Shown piece after piece: positions 48,287-60,253 of a stretch of DNA of 64,000 nucleotides. Both the position numbers and the translations under genes were made by a program. The notes under the pieces are model-generated. The model made no database searches. It worked only from the letters and a program-made list of their open reading frames with translations, and was not told where the DNA came from. Positions within the stretch are counted from its first letter, which is position 1; every line of letters starts with the position of its first letter. The DNA is from Hydractinia symbiolongicarpus (lineage: Eukaryota > Cnidaria > Hydrozoa > Anthoathecata > Hydractiniidae): the NCBI RefSeq assembly GCF_029227915.1, contig NC_079883.1, positions 372,001-436,000 of the forward strand, given 5' to 3'.

Positions 48287-48489
48287 ACAAGTCTCGTGCG
48301 TTTTAGTGGTGAAAAGATAATTTAAAAAATCGTTCTGGAAATGAGTTTACTCGCAGGGTACTTTCTTTGTATACTTTTGACTATACGGGCCGAGTCCGGG
48401 ATTTACGGGAAATCGCGGGTTTTCGTTTGCCGGCGATTAAACTTCTTTTATTCAGCGTCTCATCAAAAATGAAAACATTTTTGAAAACT
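48287..48489 (+). repeat. Representative 203-bp monomer (reference unit)
   Basis: I chose this as a near-consensus copy, in the ACAAGTCTC phase. It starts with an AT-rich part holding GTGGTGAAAAGATAATTT and TCGTTCTGG. Next comes a variable site, here CTCGCAGGG, then the conserved ACTTTCTTTGTATA leading into box A (TATACTTTTGACTATA). A GC-rich block at about 48381-48440 contains four GGG runs and a GCCGGC palindrome at 48429-48434. The rest is AT-rich, with GCGTCTCATC and short A and T tracts. A hand count over this consensus gives 77 G+C of 203 (38%), about 55% in the 60-bp GC block and about 31% elsewhere. Because 203 is not a multiple of 3, no reading frame can pass through successive intact monomers. 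Confidence 0.9.
48387..48419 (+). other. Four phased GGG runs in the monomer (possible G-quadruplex), representative copy
   Basis: GGG occurs at 48387, 48398, 48407 and 48417, so the spacings are 11, 9 and 10 bp and the loops are 8, 6 and 7 nt. That meets relaxed G-quadruplex patterns but slightly exceeds the classic 1-7 nt loop rule. The pattern recurs in most monomers of the array, on the + strand left of 62250 and on the - strand to its right. Monomers with box C (CGAGCCAAGCACGGAA) lose the first two runs. G-quadruplex folding is inferred; the spacing is seen directly. Confidence 0.5.
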
Positions 48490-48974
48490 ACAAGTTTCAT
48501 ACGTTTTAGTAGTAAAAAATAATTCAAAAATCGTTCGGGAAATGAATTTACTCGCAGGGTACTTTCTTTGTATAGTTTTGACTATACGGGCCGAGTCCCG
48601 GATTTACGGGAAATCGCGGGTTTTCGTTTGCCGGCGATTAAACTTCTTTTATTCAGCGTCTCATCAAAAATGAAAACATTTTTGAAAACTACAAGTCTCA
48701 TACGTTTTAGTAGTAAAAAATAATTCAAAAAATCGTTCGGGAAATGAATTTACTCCCTGGGTATTTTTTTTGTATACTTTAGCCTATACGGGAAGAGTCC
48801 GTGATTTACGGGAAATCGCGGTTTTTCGTTTGCCGGCGATTAAACTTCTTTTATTCAGCGTCTTATCAAAAATGAAAACATTTTTGAAGACTACAAGTCT
48901 CATGCGTTTTAGTGGTGAAAAAATAATTTAAAAAATCGTTCGGGAAATGAGTTTACTCACAGGGTACTTTCTTT

Positions 48975-49050
48975 GTATACATTCGAATATACGGGCCAAG
49001 CCCGGGATTTACGTATACTTTTGACTATACGGGCCGAGTCCGGGATTTAC
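48975..49050 (+). repeat. 38-bp internal duplication, site 2
   Basis: It has the same structure as site 1, with GTATAC at 48975 and 49013. Its flanks match site 1 with an offset of 1253 bp, so it was copied along with the surrounding six monomers. Confidence 0.85.
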
Positions 49051-50230
49051 GGGAAATCGCGGGTTTTCGTTTGCCGGCGATTAAACATCTTTTATTCAGC
49101 GTCTCATCAAAAATGAAAACATTTTTGAAAACTACAAGTCTCATGCGTTTTAGTGGTGAAAAGATAATTTAAAAAATCGTTCTGGAAATGAGTTTACTCC
49201 CTGCGTATTTTCTTTGTATACTTTTGACTATACGGGCCGAGTCTGGGATTTACGGGAATTCGCGGCTTTTTGTTTGCCGGCGATTAAACTTCTTTTACTC
49301 AGCGTCTCATCAAAAATGAAAACATTTTTGAAAACTACAAGTCTCGTGCGTTTTAGTGGTGAAAAGATAATTTAAAAAATCGTTCTGGAAATGACTTTAT
49401 TCGCAGGGTACTTTCTCTGTATACTTTTGATTATACGGGCCGAGTCCGGGATTTACGGGAAATCGCGGGTTTTCGTTTGCCGGCGATTAAACTTCTTTCA
49501 TTCAGCGTCTCATCAAAAATGAAAACATTTTTGAAAACTACAAGTCTCATGCGTTTTAGTGGTGAAAAGATAATTTAAAAAATCGTTCTGGAAATGAGTT
49601 TACTCCCTGCGTGTTTTCTTTGTATACTTTTGACTATACAGGCCGTGTCCGGGATTTACGGGAATTCGCGGGTTTTCGTTTGCCGGCGATTAAACTTCTT
49701 TTACTCAGCGTCTCATCAAAATTGAAAACATTTTTGAAAACTACAAGTCTCGTGCGTTTTAGTGGTGAAAAGATAATTTAAAAAATCGTTCTGGAAATGA
49801 CTTTATTTGCAGGGTACTTTCTCTGTATACTTTTGACTATACGGGCCGAGTCCGGGAGTTACGGGAAATCGCGGGTTTTCGTTTGCCGGCGATTAAACTT
49901 CTTTTATTCAGCGTCTCATCAAAAATGAAAACATTTTTGAAAACTACAAGTTTCTTGCGTTTTAGTGGTGAAAAAATGATTCAAAAAATCGTTCGGGAAA
50001 TCAGTTTACTCCCTGGGTATTTTCTTTGTATACTTTTGCCTATACGGGCCGAGTCCGTGATTTACGGGAAATCGCGGTTTTTCGTTTGCCGGCGATTAAA
50101 CTTCTTTTATTCAGCGTCTTATCAAAAATGAAAACATTTTTGAAGACTACAAGTCTCATGCGTTTTAGTGGTGAAAAAATAATTTAAAAAATCGTTCGGG
50201 AAATGAGTTTACTCACAGGGTACTTTCTTT

Positions 50231-50306
50231 GTATACATTCGAATATACGGGCCAAGCCCGGGATTTACGTATACTTTTGACTATACGCGCCGAGTCCGGG
50301 ATTTAC
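50231..50306 (+). repeat. 38-bp internal duplication, site 3
   Basis: GTATAC occurs at 50231 and 50269. The second half carries a private change, ACGCGCCGAG instead of ACGGGCCGAG. Confidence 0.85.
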
Positions 50307-50907
50307 GGGAAATCGCGGGTTTTCGTTTGCCGGCGATTAAACATCTTTTATTCAGCGTCTCATCAAAAATGAAAACATTTTTGAAAACTACAAGTCTCAT
50401 GCGTTTTAGTGGTGAAAAGATAATTTAAAAAATCGTTCTGGAAATGAGTTTACTCCCTGCGTATTTTCTTTGTATACTTTTGACTATACGGGCCGAGTCT
50501 GGGATTTACGGGAATTCGCGGCTTTTTGTTTGCCGGCGATTAAACTTCTTTTACTCAGCGTCTCATCAAAAATGAAAACATTTTTGAAAACTACAAGTCT
50601 CGTGCGTTTTAGTGGTGAAAAGATAATTTAAAAAATCGTTCTGGAAATGACTTTATTCGCAGGGTACTTTCTCTGTATACTTTTGATTATACGGGCCGAG
50701 TCCGGGATTTACGGGAAATCGCGGGTTTTCGTTTGCCGGCGATTAAACTTCTTTCATTCAGCGTCTCATCAAAAATGAAAACATTTTTGAAAACTACAAG
50801 TCTCATGCGTTTTAGTGGTGAAAAGATAATTTAAAAAATCGTTCTGGAAATGAGTTTACTCCCTGCGTGTTTTCTTTGTATACTTTTGACTATACAGGCC
50901 GTGTCCG

Positions 50908-52531
50908 GGATTTACGGGAATTCGCGGGTTTTCGTTTGCCGGCGATTAAACTTCTTTTACTCAGCGTCTCATCAAAAATGAAAACATTTTTGAAAACTAC
51001 AAGTCTCGTGCGTCTTAGTGGTGAAAAGATAATTTAAAAAATCGTTCTGGAAATGACTTTATTTGCAGGGTACTTTCTCTGTATACTTTTGACTATACGG
51101 GCCGAGTCCGGGAGTTACGGGAAATCGCGGGTTTTCGTTTGCCGGCGATTAAACTTCTTTTATTCAGCGTCTCATCAAAAATGAAAACATTTTTGAAAAC
51201 TACAAGTTTCTTGCGTTTTAGTGGTGAAAAAATGATTCAAAAAATCGTTCGGGAAATCAGTTTACTCCCTGGGTATTTTCTTTGTATACTTTTGACTATA
51301 CGGGCCGAGACCGAGATTTACGGGAAATCCCTGGTTTTCGTTTGCCGGCGATTAAACTTCTTTTATTCCGCGTCTCATCAAAAATGAAAACATTTTTGAA
51401 AATTACAAGTCTCATGGGTTTTAGTGGTGAAAAAATAATTTAAAAAATCGTTCGGGAAATGAGTTTACTCCCTGGGTATTTTCTTTGTATACTTTTGCCT
51501 ATACGGGCCGAGTCCGTGATTTACGGGAAATCGCGGGTTTTCGTTTGCCGGCGATTAAACTTCTTTTATTCCGCGTCTCATCAAAAATGAAAACATTTTT
51601 GAAAACTACAAGTCTCATGCGTTTTAGTGGTGAAAAGATAATTTAAAAAATCGTTCTGGAAATGAGTTTACTCTCAGGGTACTTTCTTTGTATGTACTCG
51701 ACTATACGGGCCAAGCACGGGATTTACGGGAATTCGCGGGTTTTCGTTTGCCGGCGATTAAACTTCTTTTACTCAGCGTCTCATCAAAAATGAAAACATT
51801 TTTGAAAACTACAAGTCTCGTGCGTTTTAGTGGTGAAAAGATAATTTAAAAAATCGTTCTGGAAATGACTTTATTTGCAGGGTACTTTCTCTGTATACTT
51901 TTGACTATACGGGCCGAGTCCGGGAGTTACGGGAAATCGCGGGTTTTCGTTTGCCGGCGATTAAACTTCTTTTATTCAGCGTCTCATCAAAAATGAAAAC
52001 ATTTTTGAAAACTACAAGTTTCTTGCGTTTTAGTGGTGAAAAAATGATTCAAAAAATCGTTCGGGAAATCAGTTTACTCCCTGGGTATTTTCTTTGTATA
52101 CTTTTGACTATACGGGCCGAGACCGAGATTTACGGGAAATCCCGGGTTTTCGTTTGCCGGCGATTAAACTTCTTTTATTCCGCGTCTCATCAAAAATGAA
52201 AACATTTTTGAAAATTACAAGTCTCATGCGTTTTAGTGGTGAAAAGATAATTTAAAAAATCGTTCGGGAAATGAGTTTACTCCCTGGGTATTTTCTTTGT
52301 ATACTTTTGCCTATACGGGCCGAGTCCGTGATTTACGGGAAATCGCGGGTTTTCGTTTGCCGGCGATTAAACTTCTTTTATTCCGCGTCTCATCAAAAAT
52401 GAAAACATTTTTGAAAACTACAAGTCTCATGCGTTTTAGTGGTGAAAAGATAATTTAAAAAATCGTTCTGGAAATGAGTTTACTCTCAGGGTACTTTCTT
52501 TGTATGTACTCGACTATACGGGCCAAGCACG
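50908..52531 (+). repeat. Two-copy tandem, 812-bp unit (4 monomers)
   Basis: CTTTATTTGCAGGG, GTTTCTTGCG, AAAATGATTCAAAAAATCG and GAGACCGAGATTT recur in order at exactly 812 bp, from about 50908 and from about 51720. Small differences (CCCTGGTTTTCG in copy 1, CCCGGGTTTTCG in copy 2) have arisen since. Confidence 0.85.
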
Positions 52532-53514
52532 GGATTTACGGGAAATCACGGGTTTTCGTTTGCCGGCGATTAAACTTCTTTTACTCAGCGTCTCATCAAA
52601 AATGAAAACATTTTTGAAAACTACAAGTCTCGTGCGTTTTAGTGGTGAAAAAATAATTTAAAAAATCGTTCTGAAAATGAATTTATTCGCAGGGTACTTT
52701 CTCTGTATACTTTTGACTATACGGGCCGAGTCCAGGATTTACGGGAAATCGCGGGTTTTCGTTTGCCGGCGATTAAACTTCTTTCATTCAGCGTCTCATC
52801 AAAAATGAAAACATTTTTGAAAACTACAAGTCTCATGCGTTTTAGTGGTGAAAAGATAATTTAAAAAATCGTTCTGGAAATGAGTTTAATCCCTGCGTAT
52901 TTTCTTTGTATACTTTTGACTATATGGGCCGAGTCCAGGATTTACGGGAATTCGCGGGTTTTCGTTTGCCGGCGATTAAACTTCTTTTACTCAGCGTCTC
53001 ATCAAAAATGAAAACATTTTTGGAAACTACAAGTCTCGTGCGTTTTAGTGGTGAAAAGATAATTTAAAAAATCGTTCTGGAAATGACTTTATTCGCAGGG
53101 TACTTTCTCCGTATACTTTTGACTATACGGGCCGTGTCCGGGATTTACAGGAAATTGCGGGTTTTTGTTTGCCGGCGATTAAACTTCTTTTATTCAGCGT
53201 CTCATCAAAAATGAAAACTTTTTTGAAAACTACAAGTCTCTTGCGTTTTAGTGGTGAAAAAATGATTTAAAAAATCGTTCCGGAAATCAGTTTACTCCCT
53301 GGGTATTTTCTTTGTATACTTTTGACTATACGGGCCGAGACCGAGATTTACGGGAAATCGCGGGTTTTCGTTGGCCGGCGATTAAACATCTTTTATTCAT
53401 CGTCTCATCAAAAATGAAAACATTTTTGAAAACTACAAGTCTCATTCGTTTTAGTTGTGAAAAAATAATTTAAAAAATCGTTCGGGAAATGAGTTTACTC
53501 CCTGGGTATTTTCT

Positions 53515-54495
53515 TTGTATACTTTTGCCTATACGGGCCGAGACCGAGATTTACGGGAAATCGCGGGTTTTCGTTGGCCGGCGACTAAACATCTTTTATT
53601 CATCGTCTCATCAAAAATGAAAACATTTTTGAAAACTACAAGTCTCATACGTTTTAGTTGTGAAAAAATAATTTAAAAAATCGTTCTGGAAATGAGTTTA
53701 ATCACAGGGTACTTTCTTTGTATGTACTCGACTATACGGGCCAAGCACGGGATTTACGGGAAATCGCGGGTTTTCGTTTGCCGGCGATTGAACTTCTTTT
53801 ATTCAGCGTCTCACCAAAAATGAAAATATTTTTGAAGACTACAAGTCTCATGCGTTTTAGTGGTGAAAAAATAATTTAAAAAATCGTTCGGGAAATGAGT
53901 TTACTCACAGGGTACTTTCTTTGTATACATTCGAATATACGTGCCAAGCCCGGGATTTACATATACTTTTGACTATACGGGCCGAGTCCGGGATTTACGG
54001 GAAATCGCGGGTTTTCGTTTGCCGGCGATTAAACATCTTTTATGCAGCGTCTCATCAAAAATGAAAACATTTTTGAAAACTACAAGTCTCATGCGTTTTA
54101 GTGGTGAAAATATAATTTAAAAAATCGTTCTGGAAATGAGTTTACTCCCTGCGTATTTTCTTTGTATACTTTTGACTATACGGGCCGAGTCCTGGATTTA
54201 CGGGAATTCGCGGGTTTTCGTTTGCCGGCGATTAAACTTCTTTTACTCAGCGTCTCATCAAAAATGAAAACATTTTTGAAAACTACAAGTCTCGTGCGTT
54301 TTAGTGGTGAAAAGATAATTTAAAAAATCGTTCTGGAAATGAGTTTATTCGCAGGGTACTTTCTCTGTATACTTTTGACTATACGGGCCGAGTCCGGGAT
54401 TTACGGGAAATCGCGGGTTTTCGTTTGCCGGCGATTAAACTTCTTTTATTCAGCGTCTCATCAAAAATGAAAACATTTTTGAAAACTACAAGTCT
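53515..54495 (+). repeat. Non-adjacent duplication, copy 1 (~1 kb)
   Basis: It contains a CTTTTGCC / GAGACCGAGATTT monomer with CGTTGGCCGG and TTTATTCATCG, a TGTATGTACTCG monomer, TCACCAAAAATG and the 38-bp duplication site 4. The same order lies 2270 bp downstream, with about 1.3 kb of other monomers between. Confidence 0.75.
53923..53998 (+). repeat. 38-bp internal duplication, site 4
   Basis: GTATAC occurs at 53923, and the second copy starts ATATAC at 53961, a G to A change. It also has TACGTGCCAAG in the first half, shared with site 5. Confidence 0.85.
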
Positions 54496-54876
54496 CATGC
54501 GTTTTAGTGGTGAAAAGATAATTTAAAAAATCGTTCTGGAAATGAGTTTACTCACAGGCTACTTTCTTTGTATATACTCGACTATACGGGCCAAACACGG
54601 GATGTACGGGAAATCGCGGATTTTCGTTTGCCGGCGATTAAACTTCTTTTATTCAGCGTCTCATCAAAAATGAAAACATTTTTGAAAACTACAAGTCTCA
54701 TGCGTTTTAGTGGTGAAAAAATAATTCAAAAAATCGTTCGGGAAATGAGTTTACTCACAGGGTACTTTCTTTGTATACATTCGACTATACGGGCCAAGCC
54801 CGGGATTTACGGGAACACGCGGGTTTTCGTTTGCCGGCGATTAAACTTCTTTCATTAAGCGTCTCATCAAAAATGA

Positions 54877-55485
54877 AAACATTCCTGAAAACTACAAGTC
54901 TCATGCGTCTTAGTGGTGAAAAAATAATTCAAAAAATCGTTCGGGAAATGAGTTTACTCACAGGGTACTTTCTTTGTATACATTCGACTTTACGGGCCGA
55001 GTCCGGGATTTACGGGAAATCGCGGGTTTTCGGTTTCCGGCGATTGAACATCTTTTATTCAGCGTCTCATCAAAAATGAAAACATTCCTGAAAACTACAA
55101 GTCTCATGCGTCTTAGTGGTGAAAAAATAATTCAAAAAATCGTTCGGGAAATGAGTTTACTCACAGGGTACTTTCTTTGTATACATTCGACTTTACGGGC
55201 CGAGTCCGGGATTTACGGGAAATCGCGGGTTTTCGGTTTCCGGCGATTGAACATCTTTTATTCAGCGTCTCATCAAAAATAAAAACATTTTTGAAAACTA
55301 CAAGTCTCATGCGTTTTAGTGGTGAAAAGATAATTTAAAAAATCTTTCGGGAAATGAGTTTACTCCCTGGGTACTTTCTTTGTATACATTCGACTTTACG
55401 GGCCAAGTCCGGGATTTACGAGAAATCGCGGGTTTTCGGTTTCCGGCGATTGAACATCTTTTATTCAGCGTCTCATCAAAAATAA
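54877..55485 (+). repeat. Three neighbouring monomers of one private subtype
   Basis: Units at about 54877, 55080 and 55283 share CGACTTTACGGGCC, TTTTCGGTTTCCGGCG and GATTGAACATC. The first two are nearly identical (CATTCCTG, GCGTCTTAG, AATAATTCAAAAAATCG). The third has CTTTCGGG and CCCTGGG and is older or hybrid. Single-monomer tandem duplication is rare in this window; most units span three or more monomers. Confidence 0.75.
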
Positions 55486-55784
55486 AAACATTTTTGAAAA
55501 TTACAAGTCTCATGCGTTTTAGTGGTGAAAAGATAATTTAAAAAATCTTTCTGGAAATGGGTTTACTCCCTGGGTACTTTCTTTGTATACATTCGACTAT
55601 ACGGGCCAAGCCTGGGATTTACGGGAAATCGCGGGTTTTCGTTTGCCGGCGATTAAACCTCTTTCATTAAGCGTCTCATCAAAAATGAAAACATTTTTAA
55701 AAACTACAAGTCTCATGCGTTTTAGTAGTGAAAAAATAATTTAAAAAATCGTTCGGAAATGAGTTTACTCCCTGGGTATTTTCT

Positions 55785-56765
55785 TTGTATACTTTTGCCT
55801 ATACGGGCCGAGACCAAGATTTACGGGAAATCGCGGGTTTTCGTTGGCCGGCGATTAAACATCTTTTATTCATCGTCTCATCAAAAATGAAAACATTTTT
55901 GAAAACTACAAGTCTCATACGTTTTAGTTGTGAAAAAATAATTTAAAAAATCGTTCTGGAAATGAGTTTACTCACATGGTACTTTCTTTGTATGTACTCG
56001 ACTATACGGGCCAAGCACGGGATTTACGGGAAATCGCGGGTTTTCGTTTGCCGGCGATTAAACTTCTTTTATTCAGCGTCTCACCAAAAATGAAAACATT
56101 TTTAAAGACTACAAGTCTCATGCGTTTTAGTGGTGAAAAAATAATTTAAAAAATCGTTCGGGAAATGAGTTTACTCACAGGGTACTTTCTTTGTATACAT
56201 CCGAATATACGTGCCAAGCCCGGGATTTACGTATACTTTTGACTATACGGGCCGAGTCCGGGATTTACGGGAAATCGCGGGTTTTCGTTTGCCGGCGATT
56301 AAACATCTTTTATTCAGCGTCTCATCAAAAATGAAAACATTTTTGAAAACTACAAGTCTCATGCGTTTTAGTGGTGAAAAGATAATTTAAAAAATCGTTC
56401 TGGAAATGAGTTTACTCCCTGCGTATTTTCTTTGTGTACTTTTGACTATACGGGCCGAGTCCTGGATTTACGGGAATTCGCGAGTTTTCGTTTGCCGGCG
56501 ATTAAACTTCTTTTACTCAGCGTCTCATCAAAAATGAAAACATTTTTGAAACCTACAAGTCTCGTGCGTTTTAGTGGTGAAAAGATAATTTAAAAAATCG
56601 TTCTGGAAATGAGTTTATTCGCAGGGTACTTTCTCTGTATACTTTTGACTATACGGTCCGAGTCCGGGATTTACGGGAAATCGCGGGTTTTCGTTTGCCG
56701 GCGATTAAACTTCTTTTATTCAGCGTCTCATCAAAAATGAAAACATTTTTGAAAACTACAAGTCT
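55785..56765 (+). repeat. Non-adjacent duplication, copy 2 (~1 kb)
   Basis: It is collinear with 53515-54495, including CGTTGGCCGG, TTTATTCATCG, TGTATGTACTCG, TCACCAAAAATG and site 5 of the 38-bp duplication. It ends where CTCATACG and AACCGTTCGGG begin. Confidence 0.75.
56193..56268 (+). repeat. 38-bp internal duplication, site 5
   Basis: GTATAC occurs at 56193 and 56231. It shares TACGTGCCAAG with site 4 and lies 2270 bp from it, within the duplicated 53.5 / 55.8 kb segment. Confidence 0.85.
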
Positions 56766-59443
56766 CATACGTTTTAGTGGTGAAAAAATAATTTAAAAAA
56801 CCGTTCGGGAAATGAGTTTACTCCCTGGGTATTTTCTTTGTATACTTTTGCCTATACGGGCCGAGTCCGGGATTTACGGGAAATCGCGGGTTTTCGTTTG
56901 CCTGCGATTAAACTTCTTTTATTCCGCGTCTCATCAAAAATGAAAACATTTTTGAAAACTACAAGTCTCATGCGTTTTAGTGGTGAAAAGATAATTTAAA
57001 AAATCGTTCTGGAAATGAGTTTACTCACAGGCTACTTTCTTTGTATATACTCGACTATACGGGCCAAGCCCGGGATTTACGGGAAAACGCAGGTTTTCGT
57101 TTGCCGGCGATTAAACTTCTTTCATTAAGCGTCTCATCAAAAATGAAAACATTCCTGAAAACTACAAGTCTCATGCGTCTTAGTGGTGAAAAAATAATTT
57201 AAAAAATCGTTCGGGAAATGAGTTTACTCCCTGGGTACTTTCTTTGTATACTTTTGACTATACGGGCCAAGTCCGGGATTTACGGGAAATCGCGGGTTTT
57301 CGGTTTCCGGCGATTAAACATCTTTTATTCAGCGTCTCATCAAAAATAAAAACATTTTTGAAAACTACAAGTCTCATGCGTTTTAGTGGTGAAAAGATAA
57401 TTTAAAAAATCTTTCTGGAAATGAGTTTACTCCCTGGATACTTTCTTTGTATACTTCTGGCTATACGGGCAGTGTCCGGGATTTACGGGAATTCGCGGGT
57501 TTTCGTTTGCCGGCGATTAAACCTCTCTCATCAAGCGTCTCATCAAAAATGAAAACATTTTTGAAAACTACAAGTCTCATGCGTTTTTGTGGCGAAAAAA
57601 TAATTTAAAAAATCGTTCGGGAAATGAGTTTACTCCCTGGGTACTTTCTTTGTATACTTTTGACTATACGGGCCGAGTCCGGGATTTACGGGAAATCGCG
57701 GGTTTTCGTGTGCCGGCGATTAAACTTCTTTCATTCCGCATCTCATCAAAAATGAAAACATTTTTGAAAACTCCAAGTCTCATGCGTTTTAGTGGTGAAA
57801 AGATAATTTAAAAAATCGTTCTGGAAATGAGTTTACTCACAGGGTAATTTCTTCGTATATATTCCACTATACGGGCCAAGCCCGGAATTTACGGGAATTC
57901 GCGGGTTTTCATTTGCCGGCGATTAAACTTCTTTTATTCAGCGTCTCATCAAAAATGAAAACATTTTTGAAAACTACAAGTGTCATGCGTTTTAGTGGTG
58001 AAAAAATAATTTAAAAAATCGTTCTGGAAATGAGTTTATTCGCAGGGTACTTTCTCTGTATACTTTTAACTATACGGGCCGAGTCCGGGATTTACGGGAA
58101 ATCGCGGGTTTTCGTTTCCTGGCGATTAAACTTCTTTTATTCAGCGTCTCATCAAAAATGAAAACATTTTTGAAAACTACAAGTCTCATACGTTTTAGTG
58201 GTGAAAAAATAATTTAAAAAACCGTTCGGGAAATGAGTTTACTCCCTGGGTATTTTCTTTGTATACTTTTGCCTATACGGGCCGAGTCCGGGATTTACGG
58301 GAAATCGCGGGTTTTCGTTTGCCGGCGATTAAACTTCTTTTATTCCGCGTCTCATCAAAAATGAAAACATTTTTGAAAACTACAAGTCTCATGCGTTTTA
58401 GTGGTGAAAAGATAATTTAAAAAATCGTTCTGGAAATGAGTTTACTCACAGGCTACTTTCTTTGTATATACTCGACTATACGGGCCAAGCCCGGGATTTA
58501 CGGGAAAACGCAGGTTTTCGTTTGCCGGCGATTAAACTTCTTTCATTAAGCGTCTCATCAAAAATGAATACATTCCTGAAAACTACAAGTCTCATGCGTC
58601 TTAGTGGTGAAAAAATAATTTAAAAAATCGTTCGGGAAATGAGTTTACTCCCTGGGTACTTTCTTTGTATACTTTTGACTATACGGGCCAAGTCCGGGAT
58701 TTACGGGAAATCGCGGGTTTTCGGTTTCCGGCGATTAAACATCTTTTATTCAGCGTCTCATCAAAAATAAAAACATTTTTGAAAACTACAAGTCTCATGC
58801 GTTTTAGTGGTGAAAAGATAATTTAAAAAATCTTTCTGGAAATGAGTTTACTCCCTGGATACTTTCTTTGTATACTTCTGGCTATACGGGCAGTGTCCGG
58901 GATTTACGGGAATTCGCGGGTTTTCGTTTGCCGGCGATTAAACCTCTCTCATCAAGCGTCTCATCAAAAATGAAAACATTTTTGAAAACTACAAGTCTCA
59001 TGCGTTTTTGTGGCGAAAAAATAATTTAAAAAATCGTTCGGGAAATGAGTTTACTCCCTGGCTACTTTCTTTGTATACTTTTGACTATACGGGCCGAGTC
59101 CGGGATTTACGGGAAATCGCGGGTTTTCGTTTGCCGGCGATTAAACTTCTTTCATTCCGCATCTCATCAAAAATGAAAACATTTTTGAAAACTACAAGTC
59201 TCATGCGTTTTAGTGGTGAAAAGATAATTTAAAAAATAGTTCTGGAAATGAATTTACTCACAGGGTAATTTCTTCGTATATATTCCACTATACGGGCCAA
59301 GCCCGGGATTTACGGGAATTCGCGGGTTTTCGTTTGATGGCGATTAAACTTCTTTTATTCAGCGTCTCATCAAAAATGAAAACATTTTTGAAAACTACAA
59401 GTGTCATGCGTTTTAGTGGTGAAAAAATAATTTAAAAAATCGT
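56602..59443 (+). repeat. Two-copy tandem, 1421-bp unit (7 monomers)
   Basis: AACCGTTCGGG monomers start at 56758 and 58179. GGCTACTTTC, ACGCAGGTTTTCG, TTTTCGGTTTCCGG, CTTCTGGCTATACGGGC, CCTCTCTCATCAAGCG and TTTTTGTGGCG follow at a constant 1421-bp offset. Copy 1 is about 56602-58022 and copy 2 about 58023-59443. Confidence 0.85.
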
Positions 59444-60253
59444 TCGGGAAATGAGTTTACTCCCTGGGTACTTTCTTTATATACTTTTTGCTATACGAGC
59501 CGAGTCCGGGATTTACGGGAATTCGCGGGTTATCGTTTGCCGGCGATTAAACTTCTTTTATTTAGCGTCTCATCAAAAATGAAAACATTTTTGAAAACTA
59601 CAAGTCTCATGCGTTTTAGTGGTGAAAAGATAATTTAAAAAATCGTTCTGGAAATGAGTTTACTCGCACTGTACTTTCTTTGTATACTTTTGACTATACG
59701 TCCGAGTCCGGGATTTACGGGAAATCACGGGTTTTCGTTTGCCGGCGATTAAACTTCTTTTATTCAGCGTCTCATCAAAAATGAAAACATTTTTGAAAAC
59801 TACAAGTCTCATGCGTTTTAGTGGTGAAAAAATAATTTAATAAATCGTTCGGGAAATGAGTTTACTTCCTGAGTACTTTCTTTGTATACTTTGTACTATA
59901 CGGGCCGAGTCCGGGATTTACAAGAATTCGCGGGTTATCGTTTGCCGGCGATTAAACTTCTTTTATTCAGCGTCTCATCAAAAATAAAAACATTTTTGAA
60001 AACTACAAGTCTCATGCGTTTTAGTGGTGAAAAGATAATTTAAAAAATCGTTCTGGAAATGAGTTTACTCGCAGGGTACTTTCTTTGTATACTTTTGACT
60101 ATACAGTCCGAGTCCGGGATTTACGGGAAATCGCGGGTTTTCGTTTGCCGGCGATTAAACTTCTTTTATTCAGGGTCTCATCAAAAATGAAAACATTTTT
60201 GAAAACTACAAGTCTCATGCGTTTTAGTGGTGAAAAAATAATTTAAAAAATCG
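59444..60253 (+). repeat. Two-copy tandem, dimer unit of about 405 bp
   Basis: GGGTTATCGTTTGCC occurs near 59528 and 59933. It alternates with a monomer having a shortened or altered GTCCGAG site (ACGTCCGAG near 59699, ACAGTCCGAG near 60104). The two dimers differ at several positions, so this duplication is older than those further left. Confidence 0.65.

Larger units (their letters stand above)
47000..51515 (+). repeat. Higher-order repeat of about 1253-1256 bp (6 monomers, one of 241 bp)
   Basis: The 38-bp internal duplication marks each unit at 47760, 49013 and 50269, spaced 1253 and 1256 bp. Upstream, GTTTCATACGTTTTAGTAG recurs at 47241 and 48494. Downstream, GTCTGGGATTT with CGCGGCTTTTTG recurs near 49242 and 50498, and CTTTATTTGCAGGG near 49801 and 51057. 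The flanks shared by units 1-2 and by units 2-3 differ, so the copies overlap like two staggered duplication events. Confidence 0.75.

Noticed and set aside
53370-53390. CENP-B box-like sequence (TTTCGTTGGCCGGCGAT)
   Set aside because: It matches the TTCG start of the CENP-B box but lacks the required central A and the CGGG at the other end. The common monomer form (TTTCGTTTGCCGGCGAT) is no better.
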